A stretch of DNA of 64,000 nt from Otis tarda. Its lineage: Eukaryota > Chordata > Aves > Otidiformes > Otididae. Position numbers and translations under genes: made by a program. Under the pieces are notes generated by a model. It was given only the letters and a program-made list of their open reading frames with translations. It had not been told where the DNA came from and ran no database searches. Shown here in pieces: positions 1 through 56,400 of the stretch (the first letter of the stretch is position 1; every line of letters begins with the position of its first letter). The stretch covers positions 71,726,463 to 71,790,462 of the forward strand of contig CM048554.1 of the NCBI GenBank assembly GCA_026413225.1, read 5' to 3'.

Positions 1-1811
1 TTGTAGAAATTTGACTGTATAACTTCTCCTTTTGCTACAAATCCATTAAAAGATTTTTCCTTACTTCTGGTTAGCCTGAGCACCGCTGTTACTGATGGCC
101 AAGCTGCTTCTTATTGTTCAGTTTTACACGTTATTACTAAAACAGTAAAGCTGATTCAAAAAGGCTCATACTGAAATAAAGAATGTCAAGCAGTCTAATA
201 TGATCAGAATGAAGACCCTTTTTTTTTCCCCATCCAGACTTGCATCTCTTCAATATTCACAGAGACAATCATATAATATATCCTGACAACAGTGCTGCAG
301 CTCTCTCTAGTGTAAGAAGTGTTGTATTTTGCAAAGATCGTTCAGCTGCACTAATACTGAGGTGGGGAAAAAAAGAAAGATGCCAAAATAGCTAGAAAAG
401 TAATAATTTTATCTTTTTTTGGTGGGGTTTTTTTCCCTGAGCTGAATAAAAATGCCAGCCTGTGGGAGAAAAAGAATTTTCAACAGGTTTGATAAAATGT
501 GTAAATAGCTTTGTTACAGTCAACCAGAAAAATATATTTGCATAATAATACTTTATTTCTTTTCCAGTTTATTTAATTCCTTTCTACTTTACTTTTTAAA
601 AAATTTTATTCTTTTCCCTTTTAAAATGAGCTTAATGTTTACAAATATTTCTTTAAACAAAAGCAAAAGGTCAAATGCTTTGCTTAAGAGAGTGGAAACA
701 GTGTTTCAGCATGTCGGAAACAAAGCATTTGATTTTGAAAACACTGAAATAAGTATATGATGTCTTCTTTTTAGCAGCCAAAGCTACTAAGAATATTTGA
801 CCTAAATGCACAAATAGTTTTGGTGTCCTTAGAAACATCATTTTCCAGCAGATTATTATTTTACATCTCTGTTTTGTAGCTCTGTTTTGGAACTGAAACT
901 AAGAAATTATTTTAAGAGCAGTAATTTCTTTTAAAATTGATAATTATAAGTATCTTGTAGTTAATACACTAACTTCTGAAGAGGCAAAATTTTGATGCTA
1001 TTCTCAGGTGTGCATTTCAGAGACCATTTATTTTTCTAAAGAGTTTGTAGGCTGTTGAGGTAGATTAATCTTCCTGAGGATTTCAGCGGCTGTGGTGCTA
1101 AGTGATGGCCACACAGGTGAACGCCGGAGAGGGATCAGTACACCTCAGAGCTGGCTGTTGGGTTGGCATTAAAGGAGAGCTAGTGCCACAAAAACGTTCT
1201 GTCACTGTTTGTGTGAATGTACAAGTGAATTTGCTTTCATTGTGTTTACAATCCCTTTATATTCTTTTTTATGCCATCTTCCTCGTACTTGAGGTTTACT
1301 GGTATGCAATGTGGATTTAAGGTCAAATGCTCACAGACTGTGAATTTTAAATTTATTTACACTTGAGAATTCACACAAGATTAGGAGTTACACTTGTTTA
1401 ACCATGGGAATAACATGATTCTATGATTCTAAGTATCATAACTAAAATTTTGTAATTCAGGTAAATGGCATTTGCCAAAAGATCATTTAAATTAATAAAT
1501 AGATCTGAGAACATCAGGATCTGTTTCCACAATTGGGAACTGTTCATGACTATTCAGCCCTTGGCAAGAGTCGGAGAGTAAAATGGCAACATTTTCTGTT
1601 GGTGCTCAGTGTCTGATGTTTTTCACGATCTGAGGCCAGTGAATCAAATTTATAGTACAACAGATGAATTGTTGAATCACATTTATGAAACAATAATAAC
1701 AATGGCTACTGTTGATATGTCTGGCATTTTTTCTAGTCTTTCTGTTTAACTGCATTGTAAGTCTATCTTTTATATGCATAGCCTTATGCTGGACATATTT
1801 TTGTTTAACAG
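1..1811 (+). other. MCM9 intron (3' part), no gene seen
   Basis: AT-rich sequence with T and A runs. I searched for the missing MCM9 first coding exon, expected to end in a segment like LHARI before the split Gly, and did not find it. The 72- and 80-codon open frames here have no supporting features. Confidence 0.8.
1404..1431 (+). mobile_element. possible CR1 tail remnant
   Basis: ATGATTCTATGATTCTAAG matches the CR1 terminal repeat and shares its flank TCTAAGTA with the better copy at 2451. No CR1 body can be seen upstream, so this is either an extremely truncated copy or chance. Confidence 0.35.
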
Positions 1812-43903
<42,092 letters not shown>

Positions 43904-45000
43904 CATGTATATTTTCCAGATTACTGAGCAGGCAGTTCTCCTGAGTCCCCATCCTTCTATCAATTGTATCCGTAATTTACAAAGCATTAAAAAATAATCT
44001 TCCTGGAGCTCTGTTGATACCAATGAACATACTTTCTTTAAGGGCTGTATAATTTACTTTAGCTAAGGACTGCATATACTGCAGGCCCAATGTGGCTTTT
44101 AGTTTTCTGAACTTTTCCCAAGACTGCTTATATTGGTTGACTGTTTCAATTGAACTGATGTAACTTGAAGACTTGTATGATTATGTTCATATATCCAGAG
44201 TATAGTGAATCTTGTAGAAGAGCAAGGCTTAATTGACTGTAATCCTTTGTTTCATTTAATAGTTAGAACTATACATGATTGAGATTATCCTTCCAAATGA
44301 CTATGCCACTTTAGAAAAATTATGATGCTAAAGTGATGTCATTATATTTTGTTCATCTATGTATGCTGTTTGTCTCAGCGTAGTTAGCAATATTGTGATT
44401 TATCATCATGCTGTGGTAAGTATTTCTGTATTATCAGTATCATGACAATTTTGCTGCATCTGTGGTTACTGTGCTCCTTGACACACTGCTGATGTTGAAG
44501 ACATGGATCAAGAGCTTTTTGTTCCTAGTTTGGTTTTTTTTATTATTATTTAGATTTTAAATACACTAGTTCAAATATCTGTCTGTATTCTGGGTCATTT
44601 TATCAAAACCCAACTCTGTAATAAGAGTTCTTCACTGCAGAGGGAACAGATTTCAGGTGATTGAATGGGAGTCTCAGTAACCAGGGTAGCTTTAATGCAG
44701 GCATTAAGCCCTGACATATAAGCTACACTTCAAACCTAGCAGCATGATGAAGAGCTGCTGTAGCATAACTTGGTTCTGACTCGGATAATGTTTACTTGAC
44801 TATTTAAATTGTGATTAGAATTTTACTGCATCTGATGTGCAGTTCATCTTCGGTAGCATGCTTCATCCTACGTCATTCATTTGTCTAATGGGAAATTAAT
44901 CTACTAATGCATTTCATGTTTACAGAAAAAAGTAAGCCTTAAATTTCTTTCAGTGACTTGCCTAGTATGTTTCTTCTGTATTTGAATTCTCTACAGAATA
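43904..45000 (+). other. MCM9: probable MCM9 3' untranslated region
   Basis: AT-rich sequence after the stop. The first poly(A)-signal variant is ATTAAA at 43986-43991; I saw no canonical AATAAA in the next kilobase, so the 3' end is uncertain. Confidence 0.4.
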
Positions 45001-47577
45001 TTCTTGTTATTACCTGCAAGGTAAACAGAGAATGGAGTGGTTGATTACAGCACAGTAAATCCTTTGAGAGGCCTGCTAGCACAAAGAAGATCTGATTCTC
45101 TCTTGATTTGCTTAAATTTAGAAGTAGCTCCCTTGAAACCAAGTGAGTTAAAATGTAAAATTTCAGAGAATGAGAGAGTGTGAGGCCCAAGTACTTCAGT
45201 GTGATACAGTGAAATCATGAGAACAGTAATTACAGTAGTTGACTTACTGTTAAGAGTTTAAGAAAATGACAGAAGCATTACTGTCCACACTGATTGTTTA
45301 TCCACCTTCCTCCCAGAGCACAGAGCCACCCCTTCCTGTTCCTTCTCAGAAAGACCTGTGCCAGGGTGAGGGTGATGTGCACTCGTGATCCTACTGCCTG
45401 TGGAAATCAGAAGTTTACAGGATGCTGTGTCTACACTGAAACTGAAGATGGGTCAAGAATCCTGGAGCTATTAACATTTGTGATGGTCTTCCTACTTGAG
45501 TTTTCACAGGCTAGCTAAAGGCATACTTACTAGATGTTTGGTTTGATGGATGTTACTAGCTGGCCAGTGCGAAGTAGAACATAGCTACTGGATACTCACA
45601 GTCAAGCATCAAGAGTATTTTTTTATCATGCAAAATGATAAAAAAATTAATCAAGGGAAATTTCATCAACCTATGCTGGAAGTATTGTTTTATTCATCAC
45701 TTCACTATAGATAGTAGCTAGGTCCTCATCTAAGGTAATTTGCTGTGTAAAGTTATGTGATGAACTGCTCCCAAGAACTGCAGGACCTTTCCCTAAATAT
45801 TCTTTTGTGGGAGGCTAGTTGACTTTCTTCCCTCTGCCCAGTGGAAATTAGAACTGTCTTGAAATCAGCCGTGTCATAGGGCACAAAACTGAGGTGAAAG
45901 TCAAGCTCAGAATTCTCTTCATATTCTCCATGCTTGTATTTGAGAAGGTTCTGGTTTTTATATTCTGCTTGTTTCAACGTTCTGGCACTGTAAGATCTGC
46001 CTGAGGGTCAGGGAAACTACACAGTGAAGCAGAGCAGCCATGTTTCAGGAACACTGAAATGCCAGGTAAGGCCGAGGGCTGTCTTCCTTACTCAAGAAAC
46101 GTGCGAAGTCTCATGAAGCAAGGGAATGCCCAGTTAGCAATAACTGTGAAAACTGGGCGCTCACATTCCCATGGTGTCCTCAGACCTGTGCAGCTGCAAA
46201 TCACTGCAGCTGAGTACATGGAAGATAATTAAACCAAGTTTATATTTTCCTAGATGAAAAATATTTCTTCTGATCCAGTAAAACTCAGGCTAGAATACTG
46301 AGGTACTGTATGTCCCACAGCTTTTCCAGTCATACAGTACTAATCACATTTGTGGTCTAGGTCAGCCGTTTGGCTGATAAAATACTGCTAAATCCTGAAT
46401 CTCACTTAAGATAATCTGTGTTCTGGGGGTAGAGGAAACAAGGAAGTCATAGAGGTTCACTTCCCTTCTTGCTGAGGACATCTGAGAACCTAAGACCTCC
46501 TACATTTTAGCACCTATCTTTACTAGATTGCAAGTCAAGCTTGCATCCCTCAAAATGATGCCTTTAAGAACATCAGGACAAATTTGATAATGCCAGGAGA
46601 CTTCTAGATCAGTGAAGACATTTTAATTTTATACAGAGTTACGTAGCCCTGAAAAGAGCATGGCTGGGTTGCTATCTACCACTCAGATATCAAACAGATA
46701 CTGTAGAATTTAGGCAGAGTGAATTCTCTCATTCTATGTAGTGTCTTAATGGTTAATAATTTTGGGGAGATAGTATGTTAGGTAGTATATCAGTAAAAAG
46801 AAAGTTCTCTCTTCACATTCTGCAAATTAGAAGTAGTGGTTGTATTTATGAAATGGAATTGAGCAGAGGTTTTTGAGATCTGCAAGATCTGCTTCTCCCT
46901 TTCATGTAACATGAGAAACTGAGCAAAAGTAAAAAAGAATCAAGGAAGGATACTGCAAACTCCAGTCACTCTGAGGTCACTCTGCCTGGAAAGCCGCTTG
47001 GGCAGCATTGTTTCCCAGTTAGAATCAAAGAAGAGGAGGCACGGGGGCATTCTGTTGAGCTTGCAGAAAGGCCCGTTTTTTCTATAGTAGCAGAAAGAAA
47101 CCACCGTTGTCCTTTCATACTCTGTCTGCAAAGAGGTCCTAGTCGTCCAAGTGTGTTGGGTAAGTAAGCAAAGAATAAATTTGGAAGAGCAGATACTGCT
47201 GAGATCTTTCTCTACCAGACCAGTAGAAATGCTACTGTTGTGGTATTGCTTCTGATTCATAGCATGAATTCAGAGCATTCAAGATAAATGAGAAGCACAC
47301 AGTAATAAGGCAATTACACCTGCTGCTCATTTACTCTATCCCTTACCGTTGCCGTTGCTACAGAACGCATTTATCAGAGCCTTGTCAAAGAACATTGCTA
47401 ATGCCTTTCCCTTTTTTATATCAACTTGCCCCACAAACAATCATATGTTTTAATGGTTTTTGAGTGCTACGATAGCCCAGTGATGGGAGGATTTAATCCA
47501 TTATGGCAGTTACAGTCTGCAGGGCTAACCAACAGATGAATTTCCTCTGCGAGTAGTTTGTGCAGTCAGTGGGCAGA

Positions 47578-47592
47578 TGAGTCACTTCCTGC
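47578..47592 (+). promoter_or_regulatory. AP-1 site abutting an ETS-like site
   Basis: TGAGTCACTTCCTGC: a perfect AP-1 heptamer followed at once by ACTTCCT, the reverse of AGGAAGT. Composite AP-1/ETS elements are known in enhancers. About 3.7 kb past the MCM9 stop, with no other evidence. Confidence 0.3.
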
Positions 47593-50124
47593 CAGCCTGT
47601 CTTCCTGGCCAGGCACCGAGCCGTTACCTCCTTCATCGTTTAACAATTCCCTCTCTGAGTTTATGATCTAAGAACATGTCCAATGTGTCTTGTCAGGGTG
47701 ACTATGTACAAATATCTATCAAACCAATTATTACTGTTGAATACACTGGTATTTTATTAAGCTGCATTTTATCTTTATGAGTCTGGTTCATTAAAGGTGA
47801 ATACATGTAGTACTGTCTTAAAACCCAGTCGAACCAAACTTTAGAAGTCACTGGTTCTAGCTGCATGTTGATCAAATCCTCGTTTGTGAGCAGCAGTGAA
47901 ATGCTGTTGTTAGATATTCAGTTGCCAGACTCCATTGCCTTGGTTGAAATCAGATTTCTTCTTGTCAGCATGGGACAAGATCATGGTTTTACTGGCAGCT
48001 ATCCTGTGGCAGTGTTCTCCTGGATGGCCCATGCAGACATGCTGATAAGTCAAAGCTAGGTAGAAAGCAAAAAAAACCCAACAACGTAATTGTATTTTTA
48101 TATTGGTTTATTATATTTTAGTGTAAAAAAAATACCTAATCATAATTCTTTTAATCCTCCTGCATGGCACTTTTGCTGAGGAAGGCACAGCCTTGGCTGA
48201 TACAAGACTGGACTTAAGTGAGACCCACACTCCTGTGAATTAGGAGCCCAGGTAGGATATTCTAGAGTGTCATGAGGTTGCTCCGCTTAGTGCCGGAATC
48301 ATTCCCCATTTGCCAGTACATGGGAAGGGGGAGCTGTGAGTAATCCTTCTCTGTGTTTATGTACATCACTGGTTGTTTTAGAGACCTCTCTGACAGCCTG
48401 TCTCCTCACTTCTTTCCTAGCTGAAAAATCCTGCTGAAAGAGGCTTCCTAGGGAGTCTTCCCCTCTACTCCCCCTTTACAGAAACAGGCTATCAGTGATG
48501 CCCCAGGCTCGTTTTCCGAGTTAGGTGCTATTGATGGCAGTCTTCATAAGGTGAAGACAAACGAAAAAGCTGTGCCTGGTTATACAGCCACAGGTTATTT
48601 CCAGATCTCTATTGGAGTCTTCACCTGTTCTTTTTTTTAGTGCCTTTAATTTTTTAAATCTTTTTAGTGCTTTTTTAAAATTTTACCTTAATTCATCTCT
48701 TCATTTATTGATTACCTCACTTGCAGATGAGTCTCAGCACGCTACGTAGAGCAATCTAGTATTTGTCATCCGTTTGTTGTAGGCAGTGGTGCAAAAGTGA
48801 CATTTAATTCAAATAGTGCAATCCATAGACCTTTATGGGAAACTTCCCCAAAATGAAAAGGCAGTACAGCAGAAAGGAGCTGGTTTTCTATCCAATTTTC
48901 TTCTAATGTTTTTGACCTCTTTAACTTACACAGTTACACTATTAAGTGACACTTAATAATCAGTTCCAGTCCTTCAGGATCATCTGAAATTCTTCCTGGA
49001 GACAGCAGGGTATGTGGGTATTTGTTACCTTTCAAGACCTTATAGCACTTATGAATACAAAGCTGTGGTTCATGACCATCTTATAGTCCAGTCTTGCTGG
49101 AGACCCTTGGCAATGCTTCATCAGACTTAGCCTGCAACTGCTGCCATGGGTTCTTTACCCTTTGAGACGCCTCCTCACCTCCTTCGCTTCCTCCCAGACC
49201 CTTGTTGCCCTCTTTCTCTGCAACTCGGGACTGTTGTCACTGCCTGGTCCTGCAATGTCAGTGCAGCTCTCCTCAAACTCCCCTGAGAAGTATTGCCCAT
49301 CTTATTTAGGCACTTCTGAGGTGGATACCTAGTTCTTAAGCTTGTAAGAACACCTATAATAGGAATCACTTGCCATGTAAACATCTTACAAAACCAGCTG
49401 TCAGTTCTTCCCAGCATTATGAAAATTGTAGACATGACACAAAAAATTTGGCAGAAGACAAACTGAAAAAGGGAGCATGCATCATGTGTATCAGCTACTC
49501 TGCTAACACATTTCTGCGCTGACCACCAGCTAGTCTTTCTCCAGTTTATATGCTGCTTTTTGTTCTAAATAACTAGTACACAGAAAAAAACCCCTACATG
49601 ACTGAGTTTTCTTGTTGCTTGTGTTATTGTCAGGACAGCAGTTTGAATGTCATGATTCTTGCCAGATACATCGATAAATGTGTTAAATATCACAATGTGA
49701 TGTGCACTAGGATTACAAAACCAAGTAAACTAAAGCCAAAGGCAAGGTAAAGTCAGTATAAACTGAACTGAAACTTCTAATTAGTGAATTCATGGTGAAC
49801 AGATCTCCCAAGTGAGGACATATACCATCACATTCTAGAGGGGATGTATTTATTGATGGGAAGATGAGGTAAACAGAGGATTAAGTGCTCTGTATTTCAT
49901 GTGAATGAGGCAATAGCTTCATTAATAATGAATGCTAATTATGTCATCTCCCTTAGGTATCTGTATGCCTTCACTTATCAATACTTTCCTTCCTGTTAGA
50001 CAGAAGACTGTTAGTAGTTCCAAGGAATAACGTTGTCCTTTACTGGCTAAAGAGCATGGCTACTTTAGAAAAGACTATGAAAATGTTTCTTATCGTTTGA
50101 TTATTCTGAACAAATATGTGTAAT

Positions 50125-50161
50125 TACAATTGCACACATAATAATTATATGTGCAATTGTA
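50125..50161. repeat. inverted repeat, 12-bp arms, 13-base loop
   Basis: TACAATTGCACA and TGTGCAATTGTA flank an AT-only-like loop within a longer AT-rich stretch (about 50090-50240) with several TATA/ATAT runs. No gene is nearby. Confidence 0.8.
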
Positions 50162-53100
50162 TAACTGTATATACACAATAATATATGCAAAGCAAATTCA
50201 TATCGTGTAATAAATGCAAATATTATTGTACAAATAAAATGTATTACTGCAATGTAACTTAGGAAGATATATCCTTTGGAGCAATGACTTCTCAATCAGT
50301 AATATTTCCTAACTTGAACTTTATAGTCATGAGATGACAGTTACAATAAGATTATGTAAAAAGGCAAGGAAAGAAGTGCATGTGTCATCAAAATCCCCAA
50401 TTGAAAAGCTCATACAAGCAAACTCTACATGACTGCAATCAGATGCACAAGATGTTTGGCATCTTCCAAATAGCAGATATCACGTCCCAAATCACCCGCT
50501 TGCTCGTGTCAACATAACTCTGTACTCCTTGGCAACTGAAAGCAGGGAGCTGCAAGTTCCCAGATGTAGTCATCTTCCATGTTCAGCAGCATTCTTCTGT
50601 TGTTCATCTTCACTGCCAAATACTAGGTGAGCACATCATGTATTTCCAGAAACGTCACTTGCCTTTGTCCTGAAGTGTTTTCCTTCTCTATTCAAGGTAC
50701 CTGCTAGTCACAAAGCCATTGTTCATCTGTCAGAACAAAACATCGCACAGATGAGAAGCAACAGCTCCATACCTTCAGCATGGGAGAGATTAGTCAGCAA
50801 TTGGAGCAGCTGCACCTGCAGTTCTGCTTCTAGCCCATCTCAGTGGTCTGGAAGCAATGGTCTGGTTCAAGGAAGCAGCTTCACTCTCACTCTACACTGC
50901 AACTAGGACAGCAGCTTTACTCCATTCCCTCTTTCATGGAGATGTGAAGGTGTAAAAATGCCTATATTTGGATGCCAGGGTACCTATGCACTACAGCAAT
51001 GGTTTTTTAAGAGGTTCTTGCTGGTCACAGATTGATCTCAGAAACAGAAGGCCTGCTGCTAGGAGACAGAGCTACCCACTACCAGCTCCAAAATTCAACA
51101 GGGTGAGCAGCCTGCAGTGGAGAGGAACCCAAAGCAATATGGGATGCCAGTTGGCAGAGCTGCTCACACATCAGCGGAAGCATCAGGCGATATGCTCCAG
51201 CCCAGTCTGTGGATCTGGATGGATCCAGGTAAGCAGGCGTGTGCAGATCTGTGCTGAGGACCATGGCAGTGCAGCCTCACTGCCGGTGGCGCTCGTTTCT
51301 CAGAGTCCTAGATCCTGTCCTTGCGCAAGGAGTCTCAGCTTTCATCTTAGCAACACCTAGAGCTAATTATGACCACGGGAAACCTCAGAAATATTAAACA
51401 TGAAGGCTAAAAACTAGAGGAAATGCTGAGAGTCACCTCGTCTACTTTGGTATTCAGGATAAACTCCCCCTAAACTATGGCAAGTGAACTTTTTTTGGGT
51501 AAAAATTACTTTTTACGGTGTCTGGTTTACAGTTTCTGAATATTTATGACTGACAGCTCTGCTGTACTACATAGCTAGTGATTAACAGCATCACTGAAAG
51601 ATCTTCTCCCTGTTTAAATAAATAACAAAGACCCAACCCAAAATCATTTTAAATATGGCATAAAATGTTAGGAAGATTGAAAACTTCAAAGTCATTAGTA
51701 GGTCATTCCAGTTTCTGCAAGAATCAGAGGGAATATTTCCAGTGACTTCAGTGGGATAATTTTCTGATGACCTTCACAAAATTCAGCTCAGCAGCATATA
51801 TTTATGGGTCCATTATCCAATTATCAATATTCATAGCTAAGTAGCCTTCTAATCTTTTGAAATAAACCTTTTCTTCAAGCAAACTGGAACTAAAAATACA
51901 CTGTTTCTTAGTGAACACAGAAAATATAAGGGTTTCTTTCCTGTATTAGTGATTTTAAAATGTAAATTAAATTGTTCAAAAGCTGGAAGTTAAAGTTCCA
52001 TCTCTAATCACCTCTCAGTGGTGTCACTGAAATGACGATATAATCTAAAGTAATCATTAGATTTGAAATTATTTTATTCTGTGAAGTGCTATCTTGAATT
52101 AATCAGCTGTTCCTGTAATTACATTGTGGCTCTCCCATTAGTATTTTATCAGCCTCATTGAAGGCTGTATACCACTACTATTAAAATTTTTACAGGCTAC
52201 AATTTGACGTGCAGACTTCAGGTTGGTTGGAATTTATTGCAGCTTAACTGCAAAAACAGTGGGCTAGCTACAAGAAAACGAGAAGAAAAGTTCTATAATC
52301 TATTTCAGACCCCTTTAATCCCCTCAGAAAATACTTGAGCATAATGACATTTTACCTTGTAAAGTTAAAGCTATTTTATATTAAACACACAAAAAAAAAA
52401 GTTGGAGTAGAAAACTATAATTTTTGCAGAGAAGATTGTTGTATGCAGAGCAAAAACATGTTCCAGAAAGGCTCGAGTCTCAGCTTTGATCCCATGCGCT
52501 TTGCAGGCTATTCTGCAAACCTTCCTGTAATTACAATGCCTGCAAGGCAATAGGAGATCAGCCGCTGCCTACCAAAATGGAGAGGTTCATTTTAACCTCC
52601 GAGAATTTTGATTTAACAGCCCTGAAGTTATAAGCAAAGTGAGCCAATTGATACAAAAATCTTTGTATCTCTTTGAAGGTAATGAAGACAATGAAACATG
52701 AGTAATACCTTGGACATATACCGTTGCTGATGTCTGACTGTGTTCTCTCACTTGTTTGATTGTTTTTTAACACACGCACCTGAAATATCAGTGTGGTTGT
52801 GTTGTGTGGCACATTGAGCCCAGTTACAGCTTACAACAGCCAACTCTGAAACTCTGCAGTGCAGTTTACATACATGACAATAAGAAAATACTTTTAATAA
52901 AAATGAGGGAAGTTCTAGACCACATAACACTTAAATAAGCTGTATAAAGGATGACTATAAACCCCTATACCTAGTGTCTTGGTGGCGTGTGCTTGTGCTA
53001 TTTCACACAGCATTTTCAGTGTCTTCTTCCTGACTGACTTTGTTTATACTTAGTAAGGCAGACTCTAACATATATTAAAATAGTCACATAACATGAGTGT

Positions 53101-53397
53101 ACATATATTAGGAATTCATGGAAGAATGGAGTGACAGGGGCATACGCTTCCATTAAACATTTGCGTGCATGCACTACACATTTTCCAGTCCTGAAAACAA
53201 ACTCAGAAGAAACCTTTTCTTTCCTTGTTAGAGCAATGTTGTTTTTCTCTCCAATGTAAAGTCAAATATCAGACATATGCTCTGATAACCAATGTAGTAA
53301 CTTTTTTTTTTAAACACAACAATACATGAAATTGGTTAAGTGATAGTCAGCAGTCGGAGAGAAGGGAAAGCAGTTGTGAGTGACAGTTGATGTAGAA

Positions 53398-53419
53398 CCA
53401 GCAGAGGGAGCTCCAAAAT
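53398..53419 (+). repeat. dispersed short element, copy 1 (CTCF-like core)
   Basis: CCAGCAGAGGGAGCTCCAAA plus two further bases is identical to the stretch at 61004-61025, in the same orientation. Weaker similarity extends about 60 bases upstream (GTGRTAG...GGGAAGC), and a T-run follows. The core resembles a CTCF motif (CCAGCAGAGGGCGC) with one change. It may belong to an interspersed repeat I cannot name. Confidence 0.75.
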
Positions 53420-56400
53420 TTGAATTCTTCTTTTTTTGCAGCGAGAAACGGCCTTGGGTAGGCGGCTGTTGTGAAAAGTCCTCGTCAGTCACTGACCCCA
53501 GAGGCTGGCTGCACTGTTTCGTCCCTGGTCCCAGGAATCAAAACAGCAAAATTTTGTCACATTTCTTTGGGTAGGAGTACTCTCCTGACATGCTTAAAAT
53601 ATAATTTAAAAGGTCTTTGAGTATCACTGTTTGTTGGAAGAAATAATTGTAGTATAATTGTAAGATCTTCCACTTATGAAATGAGATGCTAAACTCTTTC
53701 TTAATATATTACATGTCTGCACTGTTATCCTTATTACCCAAATCCATTGCACTTAACAGTAAGCCATGATGGAGAGCCAGACTGTGACATTAAATGCTCT
53801 TTTCCAAGCTAAGACATATGATATCTCAACAGGGTGCCCTGGCCTGGGTCACAACATGTTTTCTTATTTTTAGAATTAGTTCCAATATGATGGATGCCAG
53901 GACACTGAAGGGACATGAAGCACGGAGTCAGCTATGGAGTGCTTTCTTCATGATCAGGCCAGCAAACTTGATATGCCTCAGCAGTCCTCCCTGGCATGGA
54001 CTCACACAGACCTGGACCCTTTGGGCACTACTCCTTCCTCAGCTCAGGGTAAGAAACTGTCCTGGCCAAGGAGAAATGTTACTGGAAATCGTTTCACTGT
54101 CACAATCTCAGACTGAAAACCAGCACGGTTGTGGAATGAGCTGGTCAGGCTCTCTCCAGATCTCTTTGCTAAATGTAGTCATGGACTGCTTCTACCTTTA
54201 ATTATTTCTTTCAGCAAAAGGAACTTGAGAAAAATTAAATACCCTCTGAGCACAATGTATTATCACTGAGAGCTGCACAATTTAAAGTTTCTTGTCAGCA
54301 GTGGATGGCTTCAGTACCTCTCATCCTTTCCTCAACAACATGCTTATGTATTAGCATGAGCGTTAAGCTGATTAACATTAGCTTAATTGGTAGCAAACCA
54401 GGTTTGAGCTGAATGCTCTTGAAAACTCTTTCTTCTTGAGTGTTACTGTGAGAGACTTTTTCTCTCTCTGTGAAACAGGAAAAAATGTTTTATTCTCATT
54501 CTCTTTTACTGATAGCAACACACAAATCTTTCTGAATGATACACAAACAAACAAACAGCTTTGACCAGTACTATAACACCAGTAATTACCAATACCTGCT
54601 AAAAAGTCCTTTTGGAGATTTCTCTCTCTTCTGTTTCTCTGATCTCTAGAGTGGTGTTGCCAACTTCCCTGTATCATATGCATTTATTAACGCACTTCTT
54701 CCAAAGGGAGATAGGAGTAACACGCTTCCTGTAACTGCCTACATTTGCATTTCTTTACTCCTGGTTTCTGATGAAGTATCTACCATTCCCCAGCTTTTTC
54801 TAGTGGCCTATTAATGTTTTGGCTAAGGAGACTGTTATTTAAAATGCTTCCCTGCCTTTCCAATGCTTGTTTGCTGGGTGATTAAAACTTCACAGAATTC
54901 AGCCAGTTTGCTCCCTCCCTCCCTCATCTAACACACCTGGTACTGATGACAGTCAACTCATGAGCAAGACTGGTCTTGAACCTATGGGATTTGGGGACAG
55001 AATTATCAAAGCTTTTGTCACGCACTGATACTAGGTTTAAATTGAAACTACAGCATCTATCTGCGTATAATCCTTGATTGCTTTTAACATAAGTCAATGG
55101 TTTCTTAATAAGTAGGCCTTCACAGCTTTGTTTGCAATTCCTCCCAATGGGCACCTCTACCCTGTTGGCTGAGCCTGGGTCTCAGGCTGTGCTGGGGACC
55201 AGCTGTGCCTGCTGGTTACGATGCTGTGAGGAGCATGTGCTTAGGTGTGGCCCAAAGCAGGAGCAGGGCCTGGGGAGCCTGTGTATATCTGACACTTTAG
55301 CACAAGTTCCAGGCAGTTTGACATCACATCCAGGAGCAGGCCCGAGGGCACTGCACACCTGCCCACCAGCAAATACGTAAGCACCTTGGTGCAGGTGCTT
55401 TGAGCCCAGAGTTCAGCAGTGAGTGACCACAGAGAGACTGTGGAAGCTTCGTCACTGAAGGTCTTAAAGACAAATTAAACAAACATTATCCATTGTCTTG
55501 GGGCAAAACAACGCACTGCTGGGGTCACTCCTGAGATTCCCTTCCTCTGGCACTATGATGAGGGCAGAAAGCACACATCACAGGCATTGACAGACACAGA
55601 GGTAAGCCAGTGCAGATATAACTGCAGCTCTTGTATCTCATTATACTGTGTATTTGCCAGCAGTGTGCCTCATACAGAGTAAAGACACACACACAAGTTG
55701 CAGATTTTAAACAGTTAATTGTCCATTCACTGAACAATTCCCATTCTGAGTCAAGGAACTCTGTTTCTGCTTGCTGTTCAGGACACAAGATAGCATGGTT
55801 ACTTTTGAGAATGTGAGTAAAATGAAGTGCTTTATTTCAAACACATTCCCCGTATATCTAAGTTAAAATTATGTTTCCAAAAGGCTTTGTTATTAGAAGA
55901 AGTTGGTAGATGATGAATATGTTAACTTCAGATCTCTAACTAATTTTAAAAGATGAATTCTAGAAAACACCTTATCTAGTTTATTTAGAAATTTCAAAGC
56001 TTTAATGTAAACATCATACAGCTGCTTTTAAAAAACAATCCAGATAGAATCTTTATCTCTACTCCTAGCATGCTAAACTTCTGTCAGTTTACCTAAACTA
56101 AGTAAAAACATTTGCTTCATGAAGTCAGGGTTCCCAAACCAATATTACTGATAGACTCTTAGTCCAATTTAATTTTACTTCTTCATCCAGACTACCACTG
56201 TCAGAGCCTCTTAAGTGTTCTATTTGAGCTGTCTAAAACAGGCAAACAATACAAGAAATATCTGGTTCCTATTACTGCCACAGAACAGCCACCTTCCCTA
56301 TGCTGAGAGTGTTTGTGATGCCAAAAAGCTAATTAGGTCAGTGTGTCAGTTTAAATTGTACAGGAGATGAGCATTAAATGTTTACTAAATTTAACTGTCT

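Noticed and set aside
1102-1320. Possible missing MCM9 first coding exon
   Set aside because: The 72-residue translation is unlike the MCM9 N-terminus and is not followed by a donor in the right phase.
50968-51360. 130-codon + strand frame in the intergenic region
   Set aside because: No family resemblance, no nearby splice sites, and the - strand is equally open over part of it.
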